DNA of 64,000 nt from an uncultured Acetatifactor sp. (GTDB lineage Bacteria > Bacillota > Clostridia > Lachnospirales > Lachnospiraceae): the NCBI GenBank assembly GCA_910577235.1, contig CAJTMX010000009.1, positions 52,303-116,302 on the forward strand, written 5' to 3'. A program made the translations under genes and the position numbers. Positions 1 through 8,875 of the stretch are shown here, piece by piece. The notes beneath the pieces were generated by a model, which saw nothing but the letters and a program-made list of their open reading frames with translations, was not told the DNA's origin and did no database searches. Numbering within the stretch: the stretch's first letter is position 1; each line of letters opens with the position of its first letter.

Positions 1-1073
1 CCCACTGTGGGCATACTGGCTTTTCCGCTACTCCTCTGCCCCTGCCTGGTGCGGATGGTCTCTTTCTCCACCTCTTCAAAATAGGCGGCATCCATCATAT
101 CCCTGATCTTAAAGAACAGCAGTGTAGCGGTAAGAGCCAACAGGATCACCGCTCCCACCAATATGATCATGATGATCCGCATGGTTTTTAGCTGAGCCTG
201 CCCCTCTTCATATGACGTTTGGTTTTTCTTGGCTGTCTCAAACAGACCCGTGATCAGATATCTCTGTCCCGAAGAATAATCCAGCAGATACCAGCCCCCC
301 ACTTCATCTTCACCCGGTTCAAAATACTGCGTGTCATAATCCTTTTGTACCGGCGTTGGCGTAGGTTCGGGTTCCACGGGGTCTACAGGGTCCACAACGG
401 GAGGGTCAGGCTCTACAGGGTCCACAACGGGAGGCGTAAGTTCACCTTCCAGAGACACAAAATCCTTTCTGATAAATCCCGTCACCTGTCCGTTTGCATC
501 GCTGAAACTCACCTGATACCAGGTGTTGTTAGCACTGTCCTGGGCAGTGCCTGTAACCGTGAGCACAACATCTCTCTTTGCCATGGTCACGACAGATCCG
601 GAGGTGGAGGCATTGGAGCGCACCCGCACCTGCTCGCCCGTCACCTTGGCAGTGACGGGCTGCACGGCAGATACATCCGTAGAAGGAGTAGTAGCCGGCG
701 TGGTGGGAGTCGTTGTGGTGGGAGCCGAAGGTGTCGTCGTACCTGTGCCGCCGGTCTTGCTCACGCAGTCAGAACGGACATAGCCGGTGGTCGCTCCATT
801 CTCAAACTGCCCTGTGACCTGATACCAGGTATAGTTGTCCTTGCCTGTCACCTCTCCCGTGACCTGCAATTTGTCTCCCGCCATAGCGCCGCCGATCATC
901 CCGCTGTTGACATCCGCTCCGGCCCGGATCTTTACCGAAGAGGCCGTCACCGTTACCTCCTCCGCATGGCTGACGATGGTCATAAAGCCGAACATCAACA
1001 CCACCGCCATAACCGCCGCCGCGACCATTGCCAGAGCTTTTAACTGAATACGTACTTTACCTGTTTCTCTCAT
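1..1073 (-). CDS. membrane-anchored bacterial SH3-domain protein, partial
   Basis: The gene runs off the window edge, so the C terminus is missing; 357 residues are visible. A hydrophobic segment (about residues 13-36, ending S-H-A) looks like a signal peptide or anchor. Two bacterial SH3 repeats follow at about 40-105 and 138-205, each with the V-R/K-I/V-R-x-x-A/N pattern and a T-W-Y-Q-V strand. A Pro/Thr linker (105-135) separates them, and a P-P-V-V-D-P-V repeat region lies at 213-242. A second membrane helix is at about 298-322, followed by a charged, presumably cytoplasmic tail. The start has an AGGAAGG-like site upstream. SH3_3 domains commonly bind peptidoglycan or peptides, so an envelope-facing sensor or anchor role is inferred. 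It is 19 bp downstream of the zinc-ribbon gene and may share its transcript. Confidence 0.75.
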   Translation of the reverse strand, partial: MRETGKVRIQLKALAMVAAAVMAVVLMFGFMTIVSHAEEVTVTASSVKIRAGADVNSGMIGGAMAGDKLQVTGEVTGKDNYTWYQVTGQFENGATTGYVRSDCVSKTGGTGTTTPSAPTTTTPTTPATTPSTDVSAVQPVTAKVTGEQVRVRSNASTSGSVVTMAKRDVVLTVTGTAQDSANNTWYQVSFSDANGQVTGFIRKDFVSLEGELTPPVVDPVEPDPPVVDPVDPVEPEPTPTPVQKDYDTQYFEPGEDEVGGWYLLDYSSGQRYLITGLFETAKKNQTSYEEGQAQLKTMRIIMIILVGAVILLALTATLLFFKIRDMMDAAYFEEVEKETIRTRQGQRSSGKASMPTV

Positions 1074-1092
1074 ATGCAATCCTTCCTACTCC

Positions 1093-1542
1093 TTATTTAT
1101 CCCGAGTAAATCTCTTGGCTCCCTGTTGTCCGGAAGTATCGTTTATTGCCACACCCATCATGTCTCTCTTTATGCTGCTCCGTCTGGGGTCCTCTGTCTT
1201 GGGCTGTTTCGCCGCGCACTGCGGACAGAAATCGCCGCTGCGTATGGATGCGCCGCATCCCCGGCAGGTCAAAAACGTGCGGGACCCTGCCGCCACTTCC
1301 AGCCTTTCCTCTCTGAGCAGCTGGCGTATCACCTTGTGTGGCACTCCTGTACCGGCCTCCGCCTCCGCTATGGTCGCTCCCGGATGCTGCTCAACATACA
1401 TTCTCACCTTCCCGTAATCGTCATAGACCACGGCGCTGCATTGCTCGCAGCGGTATTCCCCTACCCCTTTATAGACCAGTTCGCCGCCACATTCTTCGCA
1501 AGTATGCGGCACATGGTATCTGTCATTTTCCAAAAAATCCAT
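1093..1542 (-). CDS. zinc-ribbon / helix-turn-helix regulatory-type protein
   Basis: The 149-aa protein starts at the ATG preceded by GAGGTG; an upstream in-frame ATG adds 8 residues but has a poorer site. Two Cys4 zinc ribbons are visible: C15, C18, C32, C35 and C93, C96, C106, C109. Between them, about residues 45-82 form a short helical segment that reads like a winged-helix or MerR-like recognition unit (A-T-I-A-E-A-x-x-G-T-G-V-P). This order resembles the YvyF-type flagellar-operon proteins (zinc ribbon plus a -TGV- helix), though this protein is not in a flagellar context. The C terminus is basic and probably disordered. It follows purD by 45 bp with no evident terminator. Function unknown; a nucleic-acid-binding regulator is the best guess. 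Confidence 0.7.
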   Translation of the reverse strand: MDFLENDRYHVPHTCEECGGELVYKGVGEYRCEQCSAVVYDDYGKVRMYVEQHPGATIAEAEAGTGVPHKVIRQLLREERLEVAAGSRTFLTCRGCGASIRSGDFCPQCAAKQPKTEDPRRSSIKRDMMGVAINDTSGQQGAKRFTRDK

Positions 1543-1587
1543 ACCCCACCTCTTTCCGCATATCACAAGATTCCCCTGCGATAGCCG

Positions 1588-2865
1588 TTATGCCTCTTCT
1601 ATCGCCTTGCCTATGTCACGCCGCATGTATTTGTTGTCAAAATCAACCCACCCGGTGGCATCATAGGCCTTTGCCCTTGCCTCCTTCAGCGTAGCGCCCT
1701 TGGCTGTCACACCCAGCACCCGGCCACCGTTTGTGACCACCCGGCCCCGTTCGTCAAATTTGCTGCCGGCATGGAAACAGTAATAATCCTCTTTTCCCTC
1801 AAAGTTCTCCAGCCCCCGTATCTCAAACCCTTTTTTATAGGAAACCGGGTATCCGTCGGAGGCCAGCACAACGCAGACCGCCGCGTTGTCCTCAAACTCC
1901 AGATCCACCTGATCCAGCGTTCCGTCGATGCAGGCATCCACCACATCCATGATATCATTCTTCATCCTGCACAGTACCACCTGTGTTTCCGGATCGCCGA
2001 AACGGGCATTGTATTCCAGCACTTTAGGCCCCTGAGGCGTAAGCATCAGTCCGAAGAATATAACTCCCTTAAAGGGTCTCCCCTCCGCCGCCATGGCGTC
2101 CACCGTGGGCTGATAGATATATTTCCTGCAAAACGCATCCACTTCATCCGTATAGAAAGGGCTGGGAGAAAAAGTGCCCATGCCGCCTGTGTTCAATCCC
2201 TGATCTCCGTCCTTGGCCCTCTTGTGATCCTGGGCGGAGGTCATGGGTTTTATCGTCCTGCCGTCCACAAAAGACAACACGGAAACCTCCCGGCCTGTCA
2301 TAAACTCTTCAATCACCATTTGGTTGCCCGCGCTGCCGAAGTGTTTATCTTCCATGATCTCTTTCACGCCCGCCCGAGCCTCCTCAAGAGTCCCGCAGAC
2401 CAGCACGCCCTTGCCCAGTGCCAGACCGTCCGCCTTCAGCACGATGGGCATTGGGGCGGTCTCCAGATATTGCAGCGCCTTCTCCGGATCGTCAAAGATC
2501 TCATAGGCCGCTGTGGGAATATTATATTTTTTCATCAGATCCTTTGAAAATGCTTTGCTGCCCTCCAATATGGCCGCTTTCCGGTCAGGGCCAAAAGTTC
2601 TGAATCCCGCCGCCTGCAGAACGTCCACCAGACCGCCCACCAGAGGATCGTCCGGTGCCACAAACACCATGTCCACCGCTTTCTCCCGGGCATAAGCAAT
2701 GATCCTGTCAAACTCCATCACGCCGATGGAAGGCTCGCACTCCGCGATCTGAGCGATGCCTGCGTTACCCGGCACGCAATATATCTCTTCCACTCTGCTG
2801 CTCTTTTTCATGCTGACCGCAATGGCATGTTCCCTGCCACCGCCTCCTACGATCAATACCTTCAT
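1588..2865 (-). CDS. purD: phosphoribosylamine-glycine ligase
   Basis: GAR synthetase (425 aa) catalyses the ATP-dependent ligation of glycine to 5-phosphoribosylamine in de novo purine synthesis, in the cytosol. The N-terminal Rossmann-like motif G-G-G-G-R-E-H-A is at residues 7-14. The ATP-grasp core carries K-A-D-G-L-A-L-G-K-G-V near 144-154 and the metal/ATP segment N-A-R-F-G-D-P-E at 286-293. Length is normal for the family. The start is M-K-V-L-I-V with an AGGACA-like site; the open frame continues 20 codons upstream but those residues are not family-like. It is the fourth gene of a purE-purM-purN-purD cluster, 56 bp after purN. No purC, purF, purL or purH is present here. Confidence 0.96.
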   Translation of the reverse strand: MKVLIVGGGGREHAIAVSMKKSSRVEEIYCVPGNAGIAQIAECEPSIGVMEFDRIIAYAREKAVDMVFVAPDDPLVGGLVDVLQAAGFRTFGPDRKAAILEGSKAFSKDLMKKYNIPTAAYEIFDDPEKALQYLETAPMPIVLKADGLALGKGVLVCGTLEEARAGVKEIMEDKHFGSAGNQMVIEEFMTGREVSVLSFVDGRTIKPMTSAQDHKRAKDGDQGLNTGGMGTFSPSPFYTDEVDAFCRKYIYQPTVDAMAAEGRPFKGVIFFGLMLTPQGPKVLEYNARFGDPETQVVLCRMKNDIMDVVDACIDGTLDQVDLEFEDNAAVCVVLASDGYPVSYKKGFEIRGLENFEGKEDYYCFHAGSKFDERGRVVTNGGRVLGVTAKGATLKEARAKAYDATGWVDFDNKYMRRDIGKAIEEA

Positions 2866-2921
2866 CTCACACTGTCCTTTCCCGATGCGGGATACCCGCC
2901 CACCGTGAAACCCACAGGCCT

Positions 2922-3545
2922 TCAAAGCCTGTATACATGGTTGTCCCGAATCTCCAACCTGCCATTGGCAATATCATCGATGGCCTGGGGCAGCAATATC
3001 CACTCAGCTTGCTCCATAACCCGCCTCTGCAAAATCTCCGGGGTGTCATTCTCCTCTATCATCACAGGTTTCTGGGCGATAATCGGTCCCTCGTCCATAC
3101 CGTCGTTGACAAAATGTACCGTAGCGCCGGTGACTTTGACCCCTCGTTCCAACACTTTCTCATGCACCTTGAGACCGTAATAGCCAACGCCGCAAAAGGA
3201 GGGGATCAAAGACGGATGTATATTGACGATCCGGTTGCTGAACGCCCGCACCATCTGAGGGGGAATCTTCACCAGAAAACCCGCCAGGACCACCAGATCC
3301 GGCGCGAGCTCACTGATCCTGTCGGTAAAAGCCTGGTCGAAGGCCTCCCTGTCAGAATAGGATCTGGGGGACATGCAGATAGCTTGTATGCCCCGATTCC
3401 TTGCCCTCTCCAACGCTCCGGCCCCCGCGTTGTTACTGATCACTGCCAATATCTCTGTGTCTGTGATCTTTCCGTTGTCTATGGCGTCCATAATGGCCTG
3501 CAGGTTGGTGCCGCCGCCGGATACGCACACTACGATCTTCAGCAT
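2922..3545 (-). CDS. purN: phosphoribosylglycinamide formyltransferase
   Basis: GAR transformylase (207 aa) transfers the formyl group of 10-formyl-THF to GAR. The phosphate-binding loop S-G-G-G-T-N-L-Q is at 9-16. The catalytic triad equivalents are N108 and H110 (I-V-N-I-H-P-S-L-I-P) and D151 (D-G-M-D-E-G-P). Length is typical. The start codon lies inside the end of purM (7-bp overlap), consistent with translational coupling. The folate cofactor also links it to the thyA-dfrA genes elsewhere in the window, but only through general metabolism. Confidence 0.96.
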   Translation of the reverse strand: MLKIVVCVSGGGTNLQAIMDAIDNGKITDTEILAVISNNAGAGALERARNRGIQAICMSPRSYSDREAFDQAFTDRISELAPDLVVLAGFLVKIPPQMVRAFSNRIVNIHPSLIPSFCGVGYYGLKVHEKVLERGVKVTGATVHFVNDGMDEGPIIAQKPVMIEENDTPEILQRRVMEQAEWILLPQAIDDIANGRLEIRDNHVYRL

Positions 3546-4564
3546 AGGGTCACTCCCTTTTCCCCTGCCACACAGGTTCCCGCGATCCAGGCCCTCTCGC
3601 CCGCCGCCTCTATGGCTGCCACGGTCTTATCCGCATCCGCCGCGTCCACCGCCAGCAGCATGCCGATACCCATGTTGTAAGTATTGTACATCATCTGATC
3701 CGCGATACCGCCCTTCTCCTGCAAAAGCCGGAAAATAGCCGGAACCTCATAACTGCCGGTATTCACATGGGCATTAATCCCCTCGGGCAGCATACGGGGA
3801 ATATTCTCATAGAATCCGCCGCCTGTGATATGGCTGCATCCTCTGACGGTCACTCCTGCGTCTTTGACGGATTTCATGGCTTTCACATAGATCCGGGTGG
3901 GCGTCAGCAACGCCTCTCCCAACGTCTGCCCCAGGTTGTCATAATAGGTATTCAGGCTCTCTGCCGACATGTCAAACACTTTGCGCACCAGAGAAAAACC
4001 GTTGCTATGTACGCCGGAGGACGCGATGGCCACCAGGGAATCTCCCGGTTTGACATTCTCCCCCGAGATCAGATCCTTCTCGTCCACCACTCCCACGGCA
4101 AAACCCGCGATATCGTAGTCGTCCTCCGGCATCATGCCGGGATGTTCGGCGGTCTCTCCGCCCACCAGCGCGGCGCCGGCCATCTTGCAGCCCTCCGCTA
4201 CGCCCTTTACGATGGCGGCTATCTTTTCCGGATAATTCCTGCCGCAGGCAATATAATCCAGGAAAAACAGCGGTTCTCCCCCTGCGCAGGCCACATCGTT
4301 CACACACATGGCCACGCAGTCGATCCCTATGGTGTCATGTTTATCCAGTACCATGGCAAGTTTCAGCTTGGTACCCACGCCGTCCGTACCGGACAAAAGT
4401 ATCGGATGCTCCATATTTTTGATGGCATCTAATGAAAACGCGCCGGAAAATCCACCCAGACCGCCCATCACCTCCGGGCGCATGGTCTCCTTCACATACT
4501 TTTTCATCAATTCTACCGATCTATAGCCCGCTTCGATATCCACGCCAGCTGTCTTATAATCCAT
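3539..4564 (-). CDS. purM: phosphoribosylformylglycinamidine cyclo-ligase (AIR synthetase)
   Basis: The 341-aa enzyme closes the imidazole ring, converting FGAM to AIR using ATP. Recognisable family segments are the N-terminal D-Y-K-x-A-G-V-D-I-E-A-G, the central S-G-T-D-G-V-G-T-K-L substrate/ATP segment, the V-G-G-E-T-A-E-H-P-G loop and the H-I-T-G-G-G-F-Y-E-N-I-P-R motif. All are intact and length is normal. It sits 72 bp downstream of purE and overlaps purN, so purE-M-N are very likely cotranscribed. Confidence 0.96.
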   Translation of the reverse strand: MDYKTAGVDIEAGYRSVELMKKYVKETMRPEVMGGLGGFSGAFSLDAIKNMEHPILLSGTDGVGTKLKLAMVLDKHDTIGIDCVAMCVNDVACAGGEPLFFLDYIACGRNYPEKIAAIVKGVAEGCKMAGAALVGGETAEHPGMMPEDDYDIAGFAVGVVDEKDLISGENVKPGDSLVAIASSGVHSNGFSLVRKVFDMSAESLNTYYDNLGQTLGEALLTPTRIYVKAMKSVKDAGVTVRGCSHITGGGFYENIPRMLPEGINAHVNTGSYEVPAIFRLLQEKGGIADQMMYNTYNMGIGMLLAVDAADADKTVAAIEAAGERAWIAGTCVAGEKGVTLC

Positions 4565-4636
4565 CTCGTACTCCGCCTTTCTCCATGTAAATCATTACTC
4601 TATGTATTCTCTCTGTCAGGTATCGCTTCATGCAGA

Positions 4637-5155
4637 TTATTTTTTCATCCCCTCCAGGTATGCCCTATACCCCTGCTCCTTGAGCCTGGCATCCTTAGCC
4701 TGTACTTGATCCTTAAGGTTCTCGCTGTACTCTTTCAGTTTTCCCAGCAGTTCCTCATCGGAGGTAGCCAATATCTTGGCCGCCAGCAAGGCCGCGTTGG
4801 CACCGCCGTTTATCGCCACGGTGGCCACCGGAATGCCCGAGGGCATCTGCACTATGGAATACAGGGAATCCCTGCCTCCCAGAGAGGTTGTATGCATGGG
4901 AATGCCGATCACCGGCATGGGGAAGATCGCCGCGCACATGCCCGGCAGATGGGCGGCCATACCCGCCCCCGCAATGATCACCTTAAACCCTTTTTCCTCC
5001 GCGCCTTTGGCGTACTCAAAAAATACATCCGGCTCCCTATGGGCGGAGATGATCGTCATTTCGTAAGAAATACCCAACTCCTCCAACACATCCGCTGCTT
5101 TAGCCATAACGGGCATATCCGAGTCGCTGCCCATAACGATACCGACTTTTGCCAT
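4637..5155 (-). CDS. purE: N5-carboxyaminoimidazole ribonucleotide mutase, class I PurE
   Basis: PurE (172 aa) interconverts N5-CAIR and CAIR. The G-S-D-S-D-M-P loop is at 9-15 and the catalytic-histidine motif S-A-H-R-E-P at 37-42 (H39). The later G-G-R-D-S-L-Y-S-I-V-Q-M-P segment that closes the octamer active site is present. Class I PurE normally needs PurK; no purK is seen in this window. It is the first gene of the cluster, with a CGGAGGAAAA-type site before the ATG. Confidence 0.96.
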   Translation of the reverse strand: MAKVGIVMGSDSDMPVMAKAADVLEELGISYEMTIISAHREPDVFFEYAKGAEEKGFKVIIAGAGMAAHLPGMCAAIFPMPVIGIPMHTTSLGGRDSLYSIVQMPSGIPVATVAINGGANAALLAAKILATSDEELLGKLKEYSENLKDQVQAKDARLKEQGYRAYLEGMKK

Positions 5156-5266
5156 ACTGTTTTCCTCCGTCTGTTCATGACATTCTATATAATAGTTTAC
5201 TAGATTTAGTAGCGCTATGCAAGGGCTTTTTATATATTTTGTGGTCGCCCATTTCTTAATTTTCGT
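5156..5266 (-). promoter_or_regulatory. intergenic promoter region of the purine cluster with a short palindrome
   Basis: The 111-bp gap between the aminopeptidase stop and purE holds a dyad TACTA-GATT-TAGTA at 5198-5211. On the minus strand TTGCAT followed after 17 nt by TAAACT makes a weak sigma-A-like promoter that the dyad would overlap. No purine riboswitch aptamer was recognised. Operator function is inference; no known PurR box is matched. Confidence 0.3.
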
Positions 5267-7321
5267 TTATTTATCTTCCGTTCTCTGTTCCAGAGGCTCA
5301 TTTAACGCCTCTGTGCCCGGCAGCACAAAACGGCCCTTCTCGATGATGGGAATCCTGCCTCCGTCCTTTTTCACGGCAGTCAGCTCTCCCAACTCGTCAA
5401 AAGGCAATGTGATGTCTGTATGGCAGTTAAAGTAGGCCTCCGAAGGCTCCGTGTCACGCAGCCGGGACTTCTCATTGTCCCTGGCCACGATCCGTTTACC
5501 GTTGGGATTGTATGCCACCACATCCTCCTCGTGAGAATAGCAGGTGTCGCCCACAGCAAAGTGAGGCCCCGTCTTCTCCGCGATCAGAATGGTCAGTTTG
5601 TCTTCGATCCCCCACTTGCGGGCCATCACGTAGGCGGTGGTATTGGTGCCGATGGCAAACTCGCCCATGGGCAGAGTGTCCCGGTGATGCAGTATGTTCT
5701 CCTTGATATAATCTCTTCCCTCTTGGGCATTCGGGAAGTTATCACAGCTGTAGTCCGCTATCATACCGTCCTTGAAAGTAACGGACAGATTTTTATACTC
5801 CAGGCCGTCCAGATATACTCTGGATACCTGCAGTACGCCGTTGGTTCCCGACAGTACCGGGGAGGTAAAGACTTCTCCCACCGGTATGTTTACATCTGCA
5901 ACACAGTTCTCAAAGATCGTCTCTTTCTCCGGGTCCTGCAATTTCCACAGATTCACTGACAGATCGGTGACATTGCCGTTCATGCCTTTGATCTCCACAT
6001 GGTCCGCCTGATCGAGGGACTCGATGAGGCACTCCTGAATCCGGCGGTACTGTATATAATCCAGCGTATTGACCCTGACAGTATCCTCGAAGATTCCCCG
6101 GAAATCCTCACCAATCTCCGGCGTGGGGAAGGAGATAATGGTAAAACTGCGCTCGGGCATAGGGATATACTGGGCGTAGAGCTCATTGCTCTTGTTGCTG
6201 TACTCCACCCACATCTTCTGTTGCTCGGGAGACAATTTAATAGCCTGGGGTCTGCTCTCCGGCGAGAAAGGCTCCTCTCCGAAGATCTCAACCACCGCGG
6301 GACCCGCGTATCCTTTGGCCTCCTGTTTATAACGCTCGTAGGCGGTCTTCATCACCTCCAGCTTGCGCTGCTGCAGCGCCCTGTCCCAGATCAGCCCCTG
6401 GTCCTCTCTGTGATCGTAGGCGTACTGTCTGTTAGGTTTTGCTCCTTCCAGTCTTCCCCCGCGTACCACCGGCTTTAAGCCCATGGCGGCAAAATTATTC
6501 ACCGCCTTGCGCATCATACGTTCAAAACCGATATGATAATATAGATCCACCGATTTCTTTATGGACAAATCCTTTCCTGTCACTTCAAAGCCGATCCGGT
6601 AGCCCTCGGTGTATGTATCCGCCATGGTATCGATGGTCTCCTGGGGAAGGTCTGCAAGAAATCTGGCTATCTCAATCTCATTTTCCGTCACATACAGACC
6701 GTAACGGTACAGATAGCGCACATCCGTGAGATCCGCGTCCATAATGATATCCACTACCGGATTGTTCTCCGTACAGACCATGGTTCTGACAGATTTCTCC
6801 GACCGGATATCGGAGTAGTCGCTGTTATGCCAGTACACGATCTGTCGTACAGTCTCATAGGACGGCAGCTGTTTCTCCTCCTGCCAAACGCTCGAAAAAA
6901 CGCCGTAGATCTCCACCAACAGCTCCATACGGATCACAAGCTCCTCCAAATCTCCCTCCGCCGCCGGCATGATGCTGCCGCGCAGCACATTATAGACATA
7001 GGTGAGAAGCCGCCCCCACTGCTCGTCCATCTTAGCCACCGCATAGGCGGGGTTACCCCAACTCTGTCCATAATTCTCCGGCAGAATATCGCTGTATAGT
7101 TTATGGTTCCAATCCCGGAGCTGTTCCAGAGTGCCAGTCTCCATGCCTCCCTGTTTCACAAAAGTGTAATAACCTGCCAGCGTTTCCTCGAATGCCGCCA
7201 TTTTCGTAAAATACTCATCCAGCGCCGGATGTCCCACCGACTCCTGCGGGATCTCTCTCAGCCGCTGCGTTGCAAGCACGTATCTCTCCTGCAATACTTC
7301 TCTGTTTTCCGTTTCCATCAT
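5267..7321 (-). CDS. M29-family aminopeptidase with long N-terminal extension
   Basis: A 684-aa protein. The C-terminal half carries the M29 (AmpS / aminopeptidase T) metal and catalytic residues in order: E483 in P-V-G-E-V-F-T-S-P, E554 in P-M-G-E-F-A-I-G, H587 in T-G-P-H-F-A-V-G, Y595 in the following G-D-T-C-Y, and H634/D636 in N-C-H-T-D-I-T-L-P. These ligands bind a co-catalytic dinuclear metal centre, so a cytosolic metal-dependent aminopeptidase is expected. Classical M29 enzymes are about 410 aa, so roughly the first 280-300 residues are additional and I could not assign them; they look soluble and helical. The start could be either of two adjacent ATGs. It lies upstream of purE with no terminator recognised. 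Confidence 0.85.
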   Translation of the reverse strand: MMETENREVLQERYVLATQRLREIPQESVGHPALDEYFTKMAAFEETLAGYYTFVKQGGMETGTLEQLRDWNHKLYSDILPENYGQSWGNPAYAVAKMDEQWGRLLTYVYNVLRGSIMPAAEGDLEELVIRMELLVEIYGVFSSVWQEEKQLPSYETVRQIVYWHNSDYSDIRSEKSVRTMVCTENNPVVDIIMDADLTDVRYLYRYGLYVTENEIEIARFLADLPQETIDTMADTYTEGYRIGFEVTGKDLSIKKSVDLYYHIGFERMMRKAVNNFAAMGLKPVVRGGRLEGAKPNRQYAYDHREDQGLIWDRALQQRKLEVMKTAYERYKQEAKGYAGPAVVEIFGEEPFSPESRPQAIKLSPEQQKMWVEYSNKSNELYAQYIPMPERSFTIISFPTPEIGEDFRGIFEDTVRVNTLDYIQYRRIQECLIESLDQADHVEIKGMNGNVTDLSVNLWKLQDPEKETIFENCVADVNIPVGEVFTSPVLSGTNGVLQVSRVYLDGLEYKNLSVTFKDGMIADYSCDNFPNAQEGRDYIKENILHHRDTLPMGEFAIGTNTTAYVMARKWGIEDKLTILIAEKTGPHFAVGDTCYSHEEDVVAYNPNGKRIVARDNEKSRLRDTEPSEAYFNCHTDITLPFDELGELTAVKKDGGRIPIIEKGRFVLPGTEALNEPLEQRTEDK

Positions 7322-7452
7322 GTTTTTCTCCCCTTCTTCTTAAAATAATGTAGTCAAAATATCCGGCCGGATTTTATCTTCTGCGCGCTTTGCCGCGCCT
7401 CCTCAGGACTCCATCGGCTGAGCCGGACAGTCGATCTTGCAGGGAAAGTCAA

Positions 7453-7472
7453 TAACGGCATATACGCCGTTA
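7453..7472 (-). repeat. inverted repeat at the stop codon of the small membrane gene
   Basis: TAACGGC (7453-7459) and GCCGTTA (7466-7472) form a perfect 7-bp stem with a 6-nt loop that includes the TAA stop of the gene ending at 7470. There is no U-run, so it is at most a weak terminator or 3'-end stabiliser. Confidence 0.45.
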
Positions 7473-7790
7473 CAAGTATGCTGCCACATAGAGAACGCCG
7501 CTCACAATCCCCAGGCCGATGCCATTGAGCAATATCCCCAACCAGCCAAACAACTTAAATCTGTCCGTTTCCCTCACAGCAAATATTCCCAGCATCAGTC
7601 CTGCCAGAGATAAAAATGCGGCAAACAATCCTGTGAAACCGTAGCCTGCGGGAATATTCCCGTCGCGAATATAGGACATAACGATCACGATCATCATAGA
7701 TACGGTGCATAAAACACCAAAAACCGTAGACATAATCGCTTTCTTCGAATGCCTGCGGTTAGTAAACATATAACTCTTTTTTTGTGACAT
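7470..7790 (-). CDS. small four-helix membrane protein (DUF6142-like)
   Basis: 106 aa starting at M-S-Q-K-K-S-Y, chosen because GAGGTG lies 4 nt upstream; an earlier in-frame ATG has no good site. A basic N terminus (residues 1-20, with a Y-M-F-T-N-R-R-H segment) precedes hydrophobic helices at about 22-40, 50-72 and 82-104. The pattern is like small DUF6142-type proteins that I associate with Lachnospiraceae; that family call is from memory of the N-terminal motif and is tentative. Function unknown. It lies between the aminopeptidase and the pyrE group, all on the same strand. Confidence 0.65.
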   Translation of the reverse strand: MSQKKSYMFTNRRHSKKAIMSTVFGVLCTVSMMIVIVMSYIRDGNIPAGYGFTGLFAAFLSLAGLMLGIFAVRETDRFKLFGWLGILLNGIGLGIVSGVLYVAAYL

Positions 7791-7888
7791 AATCACCTCT
7801 TCAAGCATAACACGGGATGTACCCCGGATTCTGCATTGACGTTTATAGTATCATTGAATTGCCGTAAAGCCAAAAGTCACCTGAAAAC

Positions 7889-8041
7889 TCAGAACAGGAT
7901 CTTAGATTTACCGGCCAGCAGCTTGGCGCCGCCAACGATCAGCAGTATCCCGCTCACCAGTCCCAGGACCAGCGTTATCACGCCCAATGTGATGTTTAGC
8001 GCTCCCGCTCCCCTCATTACCTTGTATACCTTTTCTTCCAT
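7889..8041 (-). CDS. 50-aa membrane peptide downstream of pyrE
   Basis: A short frame begins M-E-E-K-V-Y-K-V-M-R-G-A-G and ends K-S-K-I-L-F. It contains one long hydrophobic, Gly/Leu/Val-rich segment (residues 11-43), probably a helical hairpin or a single helix. A GGCAGGA site lies about 8 nt before the ATG. It starts 69 bp after the pyrE stop, and the gap contains a hairpin (TCGGACA...TGTCCGA, about 8083-8106). Coding is supported by the ribosome site, hydrophobic composition and position; there is no recognised family. Confidence 0.55.
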   Translation of the reverse strand: MEEKVYKVMRGAGALNITLGVITLVLGLVSGILLIVGGAKLLAGKSKILF

Positions 8042-8110
8042 ATCAGCTGTCCTGCCTTTCCCGCGTCCAAAGCCGCAGCTTCGGACACAATCTGCATTGT
8101 CCGAGTCCCT

Positions 8111-8785
8111 CTATGCACCGTATTGCGCGTAATAGGAGTCTATTGCCTCTTTCAGTGTGTCATCAATCAGTATTTCCCCTCTGAAAGGCTTGTTATACAG
8201 ATGTTCGATCACTTCCCCCATGGAGACGATGGCGCAGGCCTCAAAACCGTATTTTTCCCGTATTTCCTGCAGCGCGCTCACCCGGCCGCCCAGACCTTTT
8301 TCCATGCGGTTTAAGGAAACCATCAGACCTTTGATCTGCACATCCGCCTGCTCCTTCAAGATCGGAAAAGTCTCCTCGATGGACTTGCCGGAGGTGGTCA
8401 CATCCTCGATGATCACGACTCTGTCGCCGTCCTGCAGCTTGCTGCCCAGCAGGATTCCCACGTCCCCGTGGTCCTTTACTTCCTTGCGGTTAGAGCAATA
8501 ACGGATCTCCCTGCCATACAGTTCGCTGTAGGCGATGGTGGTTGCCACGCTTAAGGGAATTCCCTTGTAGGCCGGACCGAACAGCACGTCAAAATCATCT
8601 CCGTAATTGTCATGGATGGCTTTGGCATAATACTCTCCCAGTTTTTTCAGCTGCGCCCCTGTCACATATGCGCCCGCGTTCATAAAAAACGGAGATTTCC
8701 TGCCGCTCTTTAAGATAAACTCTCCAAACTTCAGCACTTTACTGTCCACCATAAACTCGATAAACTCCTGTTTGTACTGTTCCAT
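8111..8785 (-). CDS. pyrE: orotate phosphoribosyltransferase
   Basis: OPRTase (224 aa) converts orotate and PRPP to OMP in pyrimidine synthesis. The PRPP-binding motif V-V-I-I-E-D-V-T-T-S-G-K-S is present, along with the N-terminal L-K-S-G-R-K-S-P-F-F-M-N segment and the F-G-P-A-Y-K-G-I-P-L substrate region. The start M-E-Q-Y-K-Q follows AGGAGC/AGGAC; the open frame runs 13 codons further upstream without family similarity. The enzyme stands alone here, with no other pyr genes in the window. Confidence 0.95.
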   Translation of the reverse strand: MEQYKQEFIEFMVDSKVLKFGEFILKSGRKSPFFMNAGAYVTGAQLKKLGEYYAKAIHDNYGDDFDVLFGPAYKGIPLSVATTIAYSELYGREIRYCSNRKEVKDHGDVGILLGSKLQDGDRVVIIEDVTTSGKSIEETFPILKEQADVQIKGLMVSLNRMEKGLGGRVSALQEIREKYGFEACAIVSMGEVIEHLYNKPFRGEILIDDTLKEAIDSYYAQYGA

Positions 8786-8875
8786 CGCCCGTCCTGCTCC
8801 TTTTCCAGTAATTTCTTGTCTCATTTATCTTAACATACTAATCTGGGATTTTCAACATAAAGTGCCGGGAAATCA

